Source: Burkholderia cepacia GG4 (GTDB taxonomy: Bacteria; Pseudomonadota; Gammaproteobacteria; Burkholderiales; Burkholderiaceae). Taken from it: a stretch of DNA of 64,000 bases. Shown piece by piece: positions 31,024 through 39,069 of the stretch. The stretch lies in assembly GCF_000292915.1 (NCBI RefSeq), contig NC_018513.1, positions 1,178,001 to 1,242,000 on the forward strand. The letters run 5' to 3'. The notes below the pieces were generated by a model that did not search any database, was not told where the DNA came from, and saw only the letters and a list, made by a program, of their open reading frames with translations. The translations under genes and the position numbers were made by a program. Numbering within the stretch: position 1 is the stretch's first letter; each line of letters starts with the position of its first letter.

Positions 31024-32283
31024 TCAGCGTGCCTGCTCGGGTGATGCGGCGGCAGGCTCGGCGGGGGCCGCGTCGCCGTTCTCGACACGCGTTTCGGGCA
31101 TCACGAGCCACACCAGCAGCACGGCGAGCGCGCCCGCGCCGGCGAGCCCGAAGAAGCTGATCGCGTTGCCGAAGTGATCGGCGACATAGCCGGCCGCGGC
31201 CGTGCTGAGCGTCGCGCCGATCCCGGCCGCGAGACCGAACAGCCCGATGCACAGGTTGTAGCGGCCCTTGCCGCCCGCGACGTCGGCCGCGATCAGCGGC
31301 AGCATCACGCCGAACACGGCCGCGCTGATGCCGTCGAGCATCTGTACCGGTACGAGCAGGTACGGGCTGCTCACGCCCGCGAACAACAGCGCGCGCACTG
31401 GCAGCGCCGAGAAGCCGAGCAGCAGGATCGGCCGGCGGCCCCAGCGTTGCGCGGAGCGGCCGACCCACGGCGACAGCATCGCGACGATCGCCTGCGGCAC
31501 GATGATGCACGCGGCGATCACGAGCTGCACGTTCTCGCCCATCCCGGCCGTCACTTCGCCGGCCGCGAGGTTGAGCATCGCCGCGTTCGACAGGTGGAAC
31601 AGCACCACGCATGCCGCGAAGATCAGCATCCGGCGATCGCGCAGCAGCTCGAGCAGCGTCTCGCGGTGCTCGCCTTCGTCGTGATCGTCGGGGGTGGACG
31701 ACTGCGGGATCACTTCGTGCGTCGGCTGGATCATCGCGAGCGCGAACAGTGCCGGCAAGGCCAGCACGGCGGTCAGCCAGAACACCGCGCGCGCGGAGAA
31801 ATACTCGCCGGTCAGCCCCATCAGGCCCGCCGCGACCGCGCTGCCGATCGACGCCCAGCGCGCGTTGCGGCCGAGCCGGTCGCCGAGGTCGGCGCGGCCG
31901 ACCAGCGAGAACGAGATCGCCGCCATGGCTGGCACGAGCATGCAGCTTGCGAAGCCGTGGAATACCTCGGCCGCGATCACCGGCACGATCGTCGGGCTCG
32001 ACGCGAGCAGTACCGCGGACAGGATGATGGCCGCGATCGCCCACGCGGCCGCGCCTTTCTTGTTCTTCAGCGCATCGACGGCCGCGCCGCCCGGTACCTG
32101 GCTGACCATCGCGCTGATCGTGCCGATCGACAGCACCATGCCGATCTCGCCCTGTGTCCACTTGTGCGACGCGAGGTAGGACGCGATGAACGGACCGAAC
32201 CCTGTTTGAACGTTTGCAACGAAGAAGTTGAGCCAGTCGAGGGACCGGAGACTGCGTACGCTGACGGAATGCTTGATCGTCAT
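31024..32283 (-). CDS. Major facilitator superfamily transporter
   Basis: A 419-residue twelve-helix transporter. The first half has LNFFVANVQTGFGPFIASYL and the MFS motif-like GGAAVDALKNKKG after helix 2. The second half begins after a charged cytoplasmic loop (HDEGEHRETLLELLRDRR) and has SPWVGRSAQRWGRRPILLLG. The tail is Ala/Glu/Pro rich. Substrate cannot be assigned. Its ATG overlaps the TGA of the upstream PRC-barrel lipoprotein gene (ATGA), so translation is probably coupled; the FUSC gene follows 34 bp later. Confidence 0.85.
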   Translation of the reverse strand: MTIKHSVSVRSLRSLDWLNFFVANVQTGFGPFIASYLASHKWTQGEIGMVLSIGTISAMVSQVPGGAAVDALKNKKGAAAWAIAAIILSAVLLASSPTIVPVIAAEVFHGFASCMLVPAMAAISFSLVGRADLGDRLGRNARWASIGSAVAAGLMGLTGEYFSARAVFWLTAVLALPALFALAMIQPTHEVIPQSSTPDDHDEGEHRETLLELLRDRRMLIFAACVVLFHLSNAAMLNLAAGEVTAGMGENVQLVIAACIIVPQAIVAMLSPWVGRSAQRWGRRPILLLGFSALPVRALLFAGVSSPYLLVPVQMLDGISAAVFGVMLPLIAADVAGGKGRYNLCIGLFGLAAGIGATLSTAAAGYVADHFGNAISFFGLAGAGALAVLLVWLVMPETRVENGDAAPAEPAAASPEQAR

Positions 32284-33248
32284 CGGGTCGCACTCGCAGA
32301 CGAAGCCGGCGCCGGTGCAGGGGCAACGGGCGGGTAGACCACGACGATCGGCTTGTCGGCCGCGTAGGGCGGCGACGCCTTGATCTGTGCATCGTTCAGG
32401 TCGAGCTGCGGATGCAGCGCCTTGTCGCGCGTGACGAAGCGCAGCGCGCCCCAGCTCGCGGCGATCGAACGGCGGTCGGTATTGACGAGCCCGCCGAGGT
32501 CGAGCACGACAGCCTGCGGCTGCGCGGCGCGGTCGATCAGCACGTCGACGATGCGGCCGATCTTCGTGCCGTTCGGGCGCTCGACATCGCTGTCGAGCAT
32601 CGGCAGACGCGTCTCGGGCGACGCCGCGGCCGAACCCGACAGCGGCACGGCCTTGGGCCGCGCGGCCGGGGGCAGGTCGCCCGACGGCACGTCGAGCACG
32701 ATCGGCTCCTGTTTTCCGCCCGGCGTGAAGCGGAACACATTCCACGGGAAGATGACCTTGCGGTCGCCGACGCCCATGAAGCCCTGCAGGTTGACGATCA
32801 TCTCGCGCGGCTTGCCGCTCGCATCGGCCACCATGTCGACCGCGCGGCCGATCACCTTGCCGTTGCGGCGCGCTACTTCGCTGTCGAGCAGCGCATGGAT
32901 CTGGGTGCGGTCGAGCGGGCGTGTCGCGACGAGCGGGGCGGGCGGCGGAGGCGGCGGCGTCGGCGTTTCGGGACGCTGCACGGGCTTCGGCCGCGTCACC
33001 TCGCGGTGCGGCTTTTTCGGCGCTTCCGGTTCTTCCGGTTGCACGAGCGGCGGCATGGGCGGCATCGTCAGCGGTTCGCCGGCGGTTTCCTCGACCGGCT
33101 CGACGAGTGCCTCGCTGATCGGTGCGGGCGGATTCTGGGTCGGCAGCAGTCCGCAGCCGGACAGCAGCGCGCAGGCGGCGAGAATCAGGAAGACCGTCGA
33201 CGACGGAAACGACATGCGGGATGCGGGAAACGGAAGTCCGCCGCTCAT
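32280..33248 (-). CDS. Lipoprotein with two PRC-barrel domains
   Basis: A 322-residue predicted lipoprotein. The signal segment STVFLILAACALLSGC ends in lipobox LLSGC. A Pro/Glu-rich linker (about residues 40-108, including a run of seven prolines) follows. Two PRC-barrel modules come next: RNGKVIGRAVDMVADASGK near residues 125-185, and NGTKIGRIVDVLIDRAAQPQ near 225-285. PRC-barrels usually sit in cytoplasmic RimM or photosynthetic reaction centres, so a double PRC lipoprotein in the envelope is uncommon. ATG 33248 has GGAG 9 nt upstream; a GTG at 33254 is an alternative. The stop overlaps the MFS start. Confidence 0.8.
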   Translation of the reverse strand: MSGGLPFPASRMSFPSSTVFLILAACALLSGCGLLPTQNPPAPISEALVEPVEETAGEPLTMPPMPPLVQPEEPEAPKKPHREVTRPKPVQRPETPTPPPPPPAPLVATRPLDRTQIHALLDSEVARRNGKVIGRAVDMVADASGKPREMIVNLQGFMGVGDRKVIFPWNVFRFTPGGKQEPIVLDVPSGDLPPAARPKAVPLSGSAAASPETRLPMLDSDVERPNGTKIGRIVDVLIDRAAQPQAVVLDLGGLVNTDRRSIAASWGALRFVTRDKALHPQLDLNDAQIKASPPYAADKPIVVVYPPVAPAPAPASSASATR

Positions 33249-33504
33249 TGACACTCACTCCATGGGTCGGGGGCGGGCCCGGAGGCTCGCGGCTGGCGAT
33301 GGATGGCGGGTGCGGGCGGCGCACCACGCGAGGTGAGAGTTTAACGTGTCTTCCTTTCAGGACCGATTTCTGCGACGGATCGGGGGGCGTGACAGCGGGA
33401 AAAGGGCGCGGATCGATCAGGGCGGCGGGCGGAATGGGGGCGCACCAACGGCCGCGGCGCCCGACCGTCGACGACGGGGCGGGCGCCGCACGGGCCGCGT
33501 TGCG

Positions 33505-34647
33505 TTACTTGACCAGCGCGCCGAGCGTCGTCGTCACCGGTGCGAGCAGGCCGCCGCCGGTCTTCGACAGCGTGCCGCTGCCGGTGCCGCCCGTCAGGCC
33601 GCCGACCGGTGCGCTGCCGGCCGTTCCCGTCACGGCGCCGACCGCCGACGTGAGCGCGCCGGCCGGGTTGCTGCCGCCGGTCGTGCCGCCGAGTGCGCCG
33701 GTCGAAAGCAGCCCTGTCACCGGAGCGAGCGGATTCGTCGCGGCGGCGCCGCCGCCGAGCAGCGCCGTGCCCGCGGTCGCGACCGTATTGCCGGTCGCGG
33801 TCACGACGTTGCCGACACCGGCCGTGACCGGATTGTTGCCGGTCTTCGCGAGCGTCGTGCCGGCGTTCGCGACGCCGTTGCCGACCGTCGTCACGAGGTT
33901 CGTCAGCGGCGCGCCGAGCGGCGTGCTCGCCGCGACCGTCTGCGTGACCGAGCCGACCGTCGACGTGATCGGCGTGATTGCCGAGCTGGCTGCGCCCGTC
34001 ACCTGCGCGACCGGGCCGCTCGACAGTTGGGTGCCGAGCGTCGCGCCGCCGCCCGCGATCGTGTTGCCGAGCGTCGTCACCGCGCCGCCGACCGGTGACG
34101 TGACGGGCGCGAGCGGCGCCAGCGCCGAACCGCTCGCGCCGAGGCTCGACACGACGCCGCCGGTCGCGGCGACTGCCTGGCCGAGGTTCGTGACCACGCC
34201 GCCGGTGCTCGCGACCGTCGTGCCGACCGGATTCGACGACGCGCCGAGCTGGCCGAGCCCCGAGCCGAGGCCGGTGCCGAGCGTCGTGACCGCTGCGCCG
34301 ACGTCCTGCACGACCGTGCCGAGTCCCTGCGTCGTCGCCGCGTTCGTGCCGGGCAGCGATTGCGCCGCGATCGTCGTGCCAACGCCCGATACGGCGCCGC
34401 CGGCGGCCGTCACGATGTTGCTCGACGCCGCGCTCGTCTGGCCGACGCCATTGGCCGAGGTGCCGCCGGAGCCGTTGCCCGTGCCGCCGCTCGACGCCGT
34501 CGTGGCGCCGGACCCCGATCCGGAGCCGCCGGTGCCCTGGCTCAGCGTGCCGGAGCCGCTGCACGCGGCCAGCGACACCAGTGTCGCGACGCCGGCCGCG
34601 ATCATGATCATTCGGAGTCCTGCCTGATGGATGGTTGGCTTGTTCAT
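33505..34647 (-). CDS. Gly/Thr/Val-rich repetitive lipoprotein (collagen-like-repeat family in Burkholderia)
   Basis: A 380-residue surface-type lipoprotein. Signal segment MIMIAAGVATLVSLAACSG gives lipobox SLAAC. The mature chain is almost wholly Gly, Thr, Ala, Val, Ser, Asn and Leu in loose repeats of 10-20 residues, such as LGNTIAGGGATLG, VVTATGNTVATAG and PVGGAVTTLG. There are no charged clusters, few aromatics and no enzyme motif. The alternating pattern suggests stacked beta turns or a fibrous wall-associated protein. Burkholderia genomes label similar proteins collagen-like, though strict Gly-X-Y is not seen. GAGGAC precedes the ATG by 4 nt. Confidence 0.72.
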   Translation of the reverse strand: MNKPTIHQAGLRMIMIAAGVATLVSLAACSGSGTLSQGTGGSGSGSGATTASSGGTGNGSGGTSANGVGQTSAASSNIVTAAGGAVSGVGTTIAAQSLPGTNAATTQGLGTVVQDVGAAVTTLGTGLGSGLGQLGASSNPVGTTVASTGGVVTNLGQAVAATGGVVSSLGASGSALAPLAPVTSPVGGAVTTLGNTIAGGGATLGTQLSSGPVAQVTGAASSAITPITSTVGSVTQTVAASTPLGAPLTNLVTTVGNGVANAGTTLAKTGNNPVTAGVGNVVTATGNTVATAGTALLGGGAAATNPLAPVTGLLSTGALGGTTGGSNPAGALTSAVGAVTGTAGSAPVGGLTGGTGSGTLSKTGGGLLAPVTTTLGALVK

Positions 34648-35120
34648 GTCGTCCTCGTCTCGATTATGGAAATGGGTCAGGCGGCCTTCGAGTGCGCCGA
34701 TGGCTCGTCGCCGCGGAAGAGAGGCGGCGGGCGGATCGCTGTTGTCTCCCTGATTGACCTGTCGCCGCGTCGCGTGTTCGCCTGTACCGGAACCCGGAGC
34801 GCTTGCAGGACGAACGATTTGCATTCTTTCGTCTGGCTTGCCGATCGTGCCGGAAATCACCGGATTCGTGTGATCAGAGTAGGTCCGCCGGCGCGAGCCG
34901 TCTTTTAATGATCGTTAAATTGAAGTAAGCGTCCGATTCACTGCCGGAATCGGGGTAATCACGGTGGACGCGTGGCGAGGCACGTGATTGGCGCGGGATG
35001 TGCGGGCGTGGGGAAGGGGGAGGGAAGGGACGTGCAGGCGGGGCAGCCGGTGCCGGCCTGGCCCGCCATGTTGGCGGGCCGGCGCGGGCGGCTTGCCCGG
35101 GGTACGGAGCAACCGGCGCG
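34648..35120. other. 473-bp intergenic region with hairpin and AT-rich element
   Basis: No gene is supported. An AT-rich near-palindrome TTTAATGATCGTTAAA sits at 34904-34919 in otherwise GC-rich DNA and may be an operator or promoter part of the lipoprotein gene. A 9-bp hairpin lies at 35060-35080, downstream of yggL. Confidence 0.5.
35060..35080 (-). terminator. Hairpin downstream of yggL
   Basis: The perfect stem GGCCCGCCA/TGGCGGGCC with a 3-nt loop lies about 40 nt beyond the yggL stop. There is no U-tract, so termination is only plausible. Confidence 0.35.
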
Positions 35121-35456
35121 TCAGGCGTCCGGATACCACGCGTCGGTGAATTCGCTGACCCGGACGTCCGTCAGCTCCGGCCGTGCGGCCAGCCATCCGC
35201 GCACGCTTTCGCGGTCGGCGTCGGTCGTCGTGCCGCGCGGTGCGCCGGAGATCACGTATGCGCCGATCCCTTCGTCAGCGGACGCGACGGTCAGCAGCCC
35301 GTTTGCTTCGACGAAATCGATGAACGCGTCGATCAGCTGGCCGCGCTCGAGGTCGGTCAGCTCGTTGCGGTATTGCGCGGTCGCGTTGAACGCGAGTTCC
35401 TGGAACTCGGCGATGTGGAGTTTCTTGCGCTGGCGGCGGTTGTGGCGTTGGCTCAT
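35121..35456 (-). CDS. YggL family 50S ribosome-binding protein (DUF469)
   Basis: A 111-residue soluble protein. It begins MSQRHNRRQRKKLHIAEFQE, the basic start typical of YggL, followed by LERGQLIDAFIDFVEANGL, GAYVISGAPRGTTTDADRESVRGWLAARPEL and the C-terminal FTDAWYPDA. E. coli YggL associates with the 50S ribosomal subunit. The start is at the family Met (35456); a longer frame upstream is not conserved in character. It is flanked by the accessory patch on its 5' side. Confidence 0.88.
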   Translation of the reverse strand: MSQRHNRRQRKKLHIAEFQELAFNATAQYRNELTDLERGQLIDAFIDFVEANGLLTVASADEGIGAYVISGAPRGTTTDADRESVRGWLAARPELTDVRVSEFTDAWYPDA

Positions 35457-35539
35457 GGTGTGCGATGAGTGAATGTTAGGTGGGAAAGGATAGCGCGGCG
35501 GCCGGTGCTGGCACGATGTCGACGTGCCGCGCAGCCTGA

Positions 35540-35752
35540 GCACGCAGCGAGTGGGCCGAGCGTTGCGCCGTCGCGATATCGGTTTGTCGCGCGGTTGATC
35601 ATGAAACCATTGTTAAACAATCGATCGACCGGGTTTTCTCGGCGTGGCTTAGCCCGGCGGGTCATCGCGCGTATGACCCGAATGATACAGGGATGGCGAG
35701 CCGCTTCGGCTTTGCCAAGGTCGGCGGCTATTCGAACAACAACGAGGGCCGT
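35540..35752 (+). pseudogene. Coding fossil upstream of the STM2901-like gene
   Basis: An open frame without stops runs from 35540 into the next gene's RBS and start. Its translation includes HETIVKQSIDRVFSAWL, then AYDPNDTGMASRFGFAKVGG and YSNNNEGR. The mix of Asn, Tyr, Asp, Lys and Ile is unlike chance frames in this GC-rich DNA, so it looks like the C-terminal remnant of a protein whose start is lost (a stop lies at 35537). I do not recognise the family. A tail of a secreted effector gene is one possibility, since STM2901/DUF1493 genes can follow such genes; this is inference. Confidence 0.4.
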
Positions 35753-36185
35753 ATGTCGGACGCATCGCAATTCGTACAATGGTCATGTCGATCTCAAGCC
35801 GGGGGATCTGTTTTTCTGGATCGCGGTCGATGAGATCCAGCGGCGCGTCGGGCTCGATGACCTTGCAGCTGCTTCGGCCATGTTGCTGGGTCAAGCCGAT
35901 GTGCCGGCATCAGGAAAATTCGCTGCGGCGACCAAGGGCACATCGGTCGCATCAATTGCTGCGTTCAAGCTGTTGCCGATTCAGATGAGAATGCGATTGC
36001 CAATGATCATGTCGGTGGGCGCTCAGGGCGTACGTATCGCGTCCACGCGGAATCTCGGTGTATCGGTCGGCCGAACCACCCCCGTGGTCGGGCAGATGTT
36101 CTTGGCCGCCGACGCGGCCGTAATCATGTTCAACACGGTGCGTCGCTACAACGCCGTCGTCAAACTTGAAAACAGGGCGTTCTGA
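35753..36185 (+). CDS. STM2901-family protein, apparent frameshift near the start
   Basis: The frame ending at 36185 encodes an STM2901-type domain: YNGHVDLKPGDLFFWIAVDE, GLDDLAAASAMLLGQADVP, TKGTSVASIAAFKLL, VGRTTPVVGQMFLAADAAVI, FNTVRRYNAVVKLENRAF. The only good start, ATG 35753 with GAGG 5 nt upstream, reads MSDASQF in another frame and then hits a stop at 35831. Removing one base near 35774 would join MSDASQF directly to YNGHVDL. So either the gene is frameshifted, the sequence has an error, or translation uses a poor in-frame codon such as ATG 35673. The region 35753-36185 is 1 nt off a codon multiple. Function is unknown; it sits 2 bp before a DUF1493 gene. Confidence 0.6.
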
Positions 36186-36187
36186 TC

Positions 36188-36496
36188 GTGTCCGCCGCTA
36201 GGTGGGAAACGCTGGCCGCATTTGCGCGCGAAGAGCTCGGTCGCCCGTTGTTCGGCGGCCAATTGCGAATCGAACCGTCGTCACGTCTCGAGGAGGATCT
36301 GCGCGTGACGGGAATCGATGCAATCGAATTCATCGACAAATGGGCCGAAACGTTCGGTGTGAATGCTGCCGAATTCCCTTACGACCGCTACTTCGGCCCT
36401 GAAGGGCAGGAGATGGCGACGACGTTTCTCGCGCTGTTTTCCGAGCGTGACCGGAAGCGACCGCGTGTGCCCCTTACCCTCGGCATGCTGGAATAA
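36188..36496 (+). CDS. DUF1493 family protein (acyl-carrier-like)
   Basis: A 102-residue protein whose first codon (GTG or the ATG-like Met of MSAARWETLAAFAREEL) lies 2 bp after the STM2901-like gene. DUF1493 features are SRLEEDLRVTGIDAIEFIDKWAETFGV, resembling the helix II region of acyl carrier proteins with Asp in place of the usual phosphopantetheine Ser context, and FPYDRYFGPEG. Function is unknown; in enterobacteria the same two families are neighbours, which supports a joint role. Codon use is less GC-biased than the surrounding core genes. Confidence 0.75.
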   Translation: MSAARWETLAAFAREELGRPLFGGQLRIEPSSRLEEDLRVTGIDAIEFIDKWAETFGVNAAEFPYDRYFGPEGQEMATTFLALFSERDRKRPRVPLTLGMLE

Positions 36497-36591
36497 GCAA
36501 TGCGCATCGGCCGATGGGATACGGACGCGATCGAGAGCGTTGCACGAGACCAGGTCGCCCGTGGGAAATGAACAGCCGAATCGGCGAAATG

Positions 36592-36624
36592 TAAAAAGCC
36601 CGCTTGCTGTCGCAAAGCGGGCTT
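36592..36624 (-). terminator. Intrinsic terminator of tRNA-fMet
   Basis: The perfect 10-bp stem AAGCCCGCTT/AAGCGGGCTT (36596-36605 with 36615-36624) is followed on the minus strand by a U-run, 8 nt beyond the tRNA CCA end. Confidence 0.85.
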
Positions 36625-36631
36625 CGATGTT

Positions 36632-36708
36632 TGGTTGCGGGGATAGGATTTGAACCTATGACCTTCGGGTTATGAGCCCGACGAGCTGCCAGACTGCTCC
36701 ACCCCGCG
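36632..36708 (-). tRNA. Initiator tRNA-fMet (CAU)
   Basis: 77 nt reading CGCGGGGTGGAGCAG at the 5' end and TATCCCCGCAACCA at the 3' end, with encoded CCA. The anticodon loop CTCATAA gives CAU. Two initiator marks are present: the unpaired C1 opposite A72, and three consecutive G-C pairs (GGG/CCC) in the anticodon stem. D-loop AGCAG and T-loop GGTTCAAATCC are normal. Sequence is very close to E. coli initiator tRNA. Confidence 0.97.
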
Positions 36709-36714
36709 ACACGA

Positions 36715-36743
36715 ATTATAGTGGCACTGCTGCGGTGCGTCAA
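36715..36743 (-). promoter_or_regulatory. Sigma-70 promoter of tRNA-fMet
   Basis: On the minus strand TTGACG (36743-36738), a 17-nt spacer and consensus TATAAT (36720-36715). Only six bases (TCGTGT) separate the -10 from the first base of the mature tRNA, so transcription should begin at or within two bases of the tRNA 5' end. Confidence 0.8.
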
Positions 36744-36907
36744 ACGCTCAGTGACAAAAGTTGAACTCAAGCGGCCGTGCTTCGCTCGCCAAGGGCGCTT
36801 ACGTTGCGCGAGCCCTCGAAGCTCGGCGTGCCAACTGATATTTTGTTCGCTGCCCGCGGCAAGGGTTGGGGGGCGATCTGCCTGTTCGGAGATCGCCGTG
36901 GATGACC

Positions 36908-38377
36908 CTACATCAGCACGATGTCGTACTGTTCCTGGCTCAGGTTCGACTCGACCTGCAGCGACACCGGCTTGCCGATGAAGTCGATCAGCATCGCGAG
37001 ATGCTGCGACTCCTCGTCGAGGAACAGGTCGATCACCTGCTGCGCGGCGATCACGCGGAATTCGCGCGGGTTGAACTGGCGCGATTCGCGCAGGATCTCG
37101 CGCAGGATGTCGTAGCACACGGTACGAGACGTCTTCACCTGGCCCTTGCCCTGGCAGGTCGGACACGGTTCGCACAGCACGTGCGCGAGCGATTCACGCG
37201 TGCGCTTGCGCGTCATCTCGACGAGCCCGAGCTGCGAGAAGCCATTGACCGTCACGCGCGTGCGGTCGCGCGACAGCGCCTTCTTCAGCTCGGACAGCAC
37301 CGAGTCGCGATGATCGGCGTTCTCCATGTCGATGAAGTCGATGATGATGATCCCGCCGAGGTTGCGCAGCCGCAGCTGCCGCGCGATCGTATGCGCGGCC
37401 TCGAGGTTGGTCTTGAAGATCGTGTCGTCGAAGTTGCGCGCACCGACGTAGCCGCCGGTGTTCACGTCGATCGTCGTCATCGCCTCGGTCTGGTCGATCA
37501 TCAGGTAGCCGCCGGACTTCAGGTCGACGCGGCGCGACAGCGCGCGCTGGATCTCCGTCTCGATGTTGTACAGGTCGAACAGCGGCCGCTCGCCGGTGTA
37601 GTGATGCAGCTTCGGGCTCACCGCCGGCGTGAACTCGCCCGCGAATTCCGCGAGGCGCTGGTACGTCTCGCGCGAATCGACCTGGATGCGCGTCGTGTCG
37701 TCGTTCGCGAAATCGCGCAGCACGCGCTGCGCGAGGTCGAGATCCTGATACAGCAGGCTCGTCGCCGGCAGCCGCTGCGCCTGCGCGACGATGGTCGCCC
37801 AGGTCTTGCGCAGGTAGGTGACGTCGCCGGCCAGTTCGTCGGAGGTCGCGTCCTCGGCGATCGTGCGCACGATGTAGCCGCCTTTCTCTTCCGCCGGGAT
37901 CACCGCCGTCAGGCGCGCGCGCACGGCCTCGCGCTCGGCCTCGCTCTCGATCTTCTGCGAGATGCCGATGTGCGGCTCCTGCGGCAGATAGACGAGCGTG
38001 CGGCCCGCGATGCTGACCTGCGTCGACAGTCGCGCGCCTTTCGTACCGATCGGGTCCTTGATCACCTGGACCATCAGCGTCTGGCCTTCGAATACGGTCT
38101 TCTCGATCGGCTGGTGCGGCGCGCCCGACTGCGGCTCGCCTGCGAGGCGCGGATGCCAGATGTCCGCGACGTGCAGGAACGCCGCACGCTCGAGCCCGAT
38201 GTCGATGAACGCCGACTGCATGCCGGGCAGCACGCGCACGACCTTGCCGAGGTAGATGTTGCCGACCCGCCCGCGCGACAGCGTGCGCTCGACGTGAAGC
38301 TCCTGCACCGCGCCTTGCTGGACGAGTGCGACCCGCGTTTCCTGCGGCGTGAGGTTGATCAGGATTTCTTCGTTCAT
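36908..38377 (-). CDS. rng: Ribonuclease G
   Basis: Endoribonuclease of the RNase E/G family, which matures the 16S rRNA 5' end and decays mRNA. The 489-residue protein lacks the RNase E C-terminal scaffold. It has the S1 domain (GNIYLGKVVRVLPGMQSAFIDIG, about residues 38-60), catalytic acids in MTTIDVNTGGYVG and IIIIDFIDM (about residues 302 and 346), and the zinc-link CPTC near residue 405. The start MNEEILINLTPQETRVA matches the family. It is the last gene of the nadD-rsfS-rlmH-maf-rng chain, 8 bp after maf. Confidence 0.95.
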   Translation of the reverse strand: MNEEILINLTPQETRVALVQQGAVQELHVERTLSRGRVGNIYLGKVVRVLPGMQSAFIDIGLERAAFLHVADIWHPRLAGEPQSGAPHQPIEKTVFEGQTLMVQVIKDPIGTKGARLSTQVSIAGRTLVYLPQEPHIGISQKIESEAEREAVRARLTAVIPAEEKGGYIVRTIAEDATSDELAGDVTYLRKTWATIVAQAQRLPATSLLYQDLDLAQRVLRDFANDDTTRIQVDSRETYQRLAEFAGEFTPAVSPKLHHYTGERPLFDLYNIETEIQRALSRRVDLKSGGYLMIDQTEAMTTIDVNTGGYVGARNFDDTIFKTNLEAAHTIARQLRLRNLGGIIIIDFIDMENADHRDSVLSELKKALSRDRTRVTVNGFSQLGLVEMTRKRTRESLAHVLCEPCPTCQGKGQVKTSRTVCYDILREILRESRQFNPREFRVIAAQQVIDLFLDEESQHLAMLIDFIGKPVSLQVESNLSQEQYDIVLM

Positions 38378-38385
38378 GGTGAGAT

Positions 38386-39018
38386 TCAGAAGGCGACGCG
38401 CGCGGTGCGCAGCAGCGCGGCAGTCTCAAAAAGGGGCAGACCCATGATACCCGAATGGGAGCCGTCGATTCGCTCGATGAATTCGGCCGCGCGCCCCTGG
38501 ATCGCGTACGCGCCGGCCTTGCCGAACGGTTCGCGGGTGTCGACGTAGCGCTCGAACGCGTCGCGCGGCGCGGCCGAGAAGCGCACCGACGAGCGCGACA
38601 GCGCGGGCGGCAGCAGGGCGCCGTCGGCGCCGATCACGGCGACCGCGGTCAGCACTTCGTGCTCGCGGCCTGCGAGGCGGGTCAGCATCGCGAGCGCGTC
38701 GTCGGCATCGGCCGGCTTGCCGAGGATCGCGCCGTCGATCGTCACGGTGGTATCGGCAACGAGCACCGGCGCGGCCGGCTTGCCGCTCGCGACGAGGCGC
38801 GCACGCGCGGCCTCGGCTTTCGCGACGGTCACGCGCTGCACGTACGCATCGGCGGCTTCGCCGGGCAGTTCGGCCTCGAGCGCCTCTGCGTCCTCGTCGG
38901 GGCGCGGCAGCAGCAATTCGAAGCGCACGCCGATCTGCTGCAGCAGCTCCTGGCGGCGCGGGCTTTGCGAAGCGAGGTAAAGGGTCGGGAAAAGCGCGGG
39001 GGGCGTGCTGGACGGCAT
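38386..39018 (-). CDS. maf: Maf family nucleoside triphosphate pyrophosphatase
   Basis: Hydrolyses non-canonical or pyrimidine NTPs to NMPs, limiting their incorporation. The 210-residue protein has [18 protein letters not shown], the Maf signature, then [34 protein letters not shown], and [29 protein letters not shown] with the conserved IQG..A and GSxSxxMGLP. It follows rlmH at 51 bp and precedes rng by 8 bp. The TTxxID motif suggests the YhdE-type (dTTP/UTP) subgroup. Confidence 0.92.
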   Translation of the reverse strand: MPSSTPPALFPTLYLASQSPRRQELLQQIGVRFELLLPRPDEDAEALEAELPGEAADAYVQRVTVAKAEAARARLVASGKPAAPVLVADTTVTIDGAILGKPADADDALAMLTRLAGREHEVLTAVAVIGADGALLPPALSRSSVRFSAAPRDAFERYVDTREPFGKAGAYAIQGRAAEFIERIDGSHSGIMGLPLFETAALLRTARVAF

Positions 39019-39069
39019 GGTGTCGTTATCTCGTTGAGCGCGCGCGGCGCGCGTCCCGAGGACGACGCG

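Noticed and set aside
35469..35752. Extending the STM2901-like gene to a start at 35469
   Set aside because: The extra N-terminus is Arg-rich, not family-like, and the ribosome site at 35743-35747 points to the ATG at 35753 instead.
35460..36640. att-type direct repeat of the tRNA-fMet 3' end flanking the accessory patch
   Set aside because: I looked for a second copy of the tRNA 3' sequence near 35460-35600 and found only short chance matches; no integrase is present.
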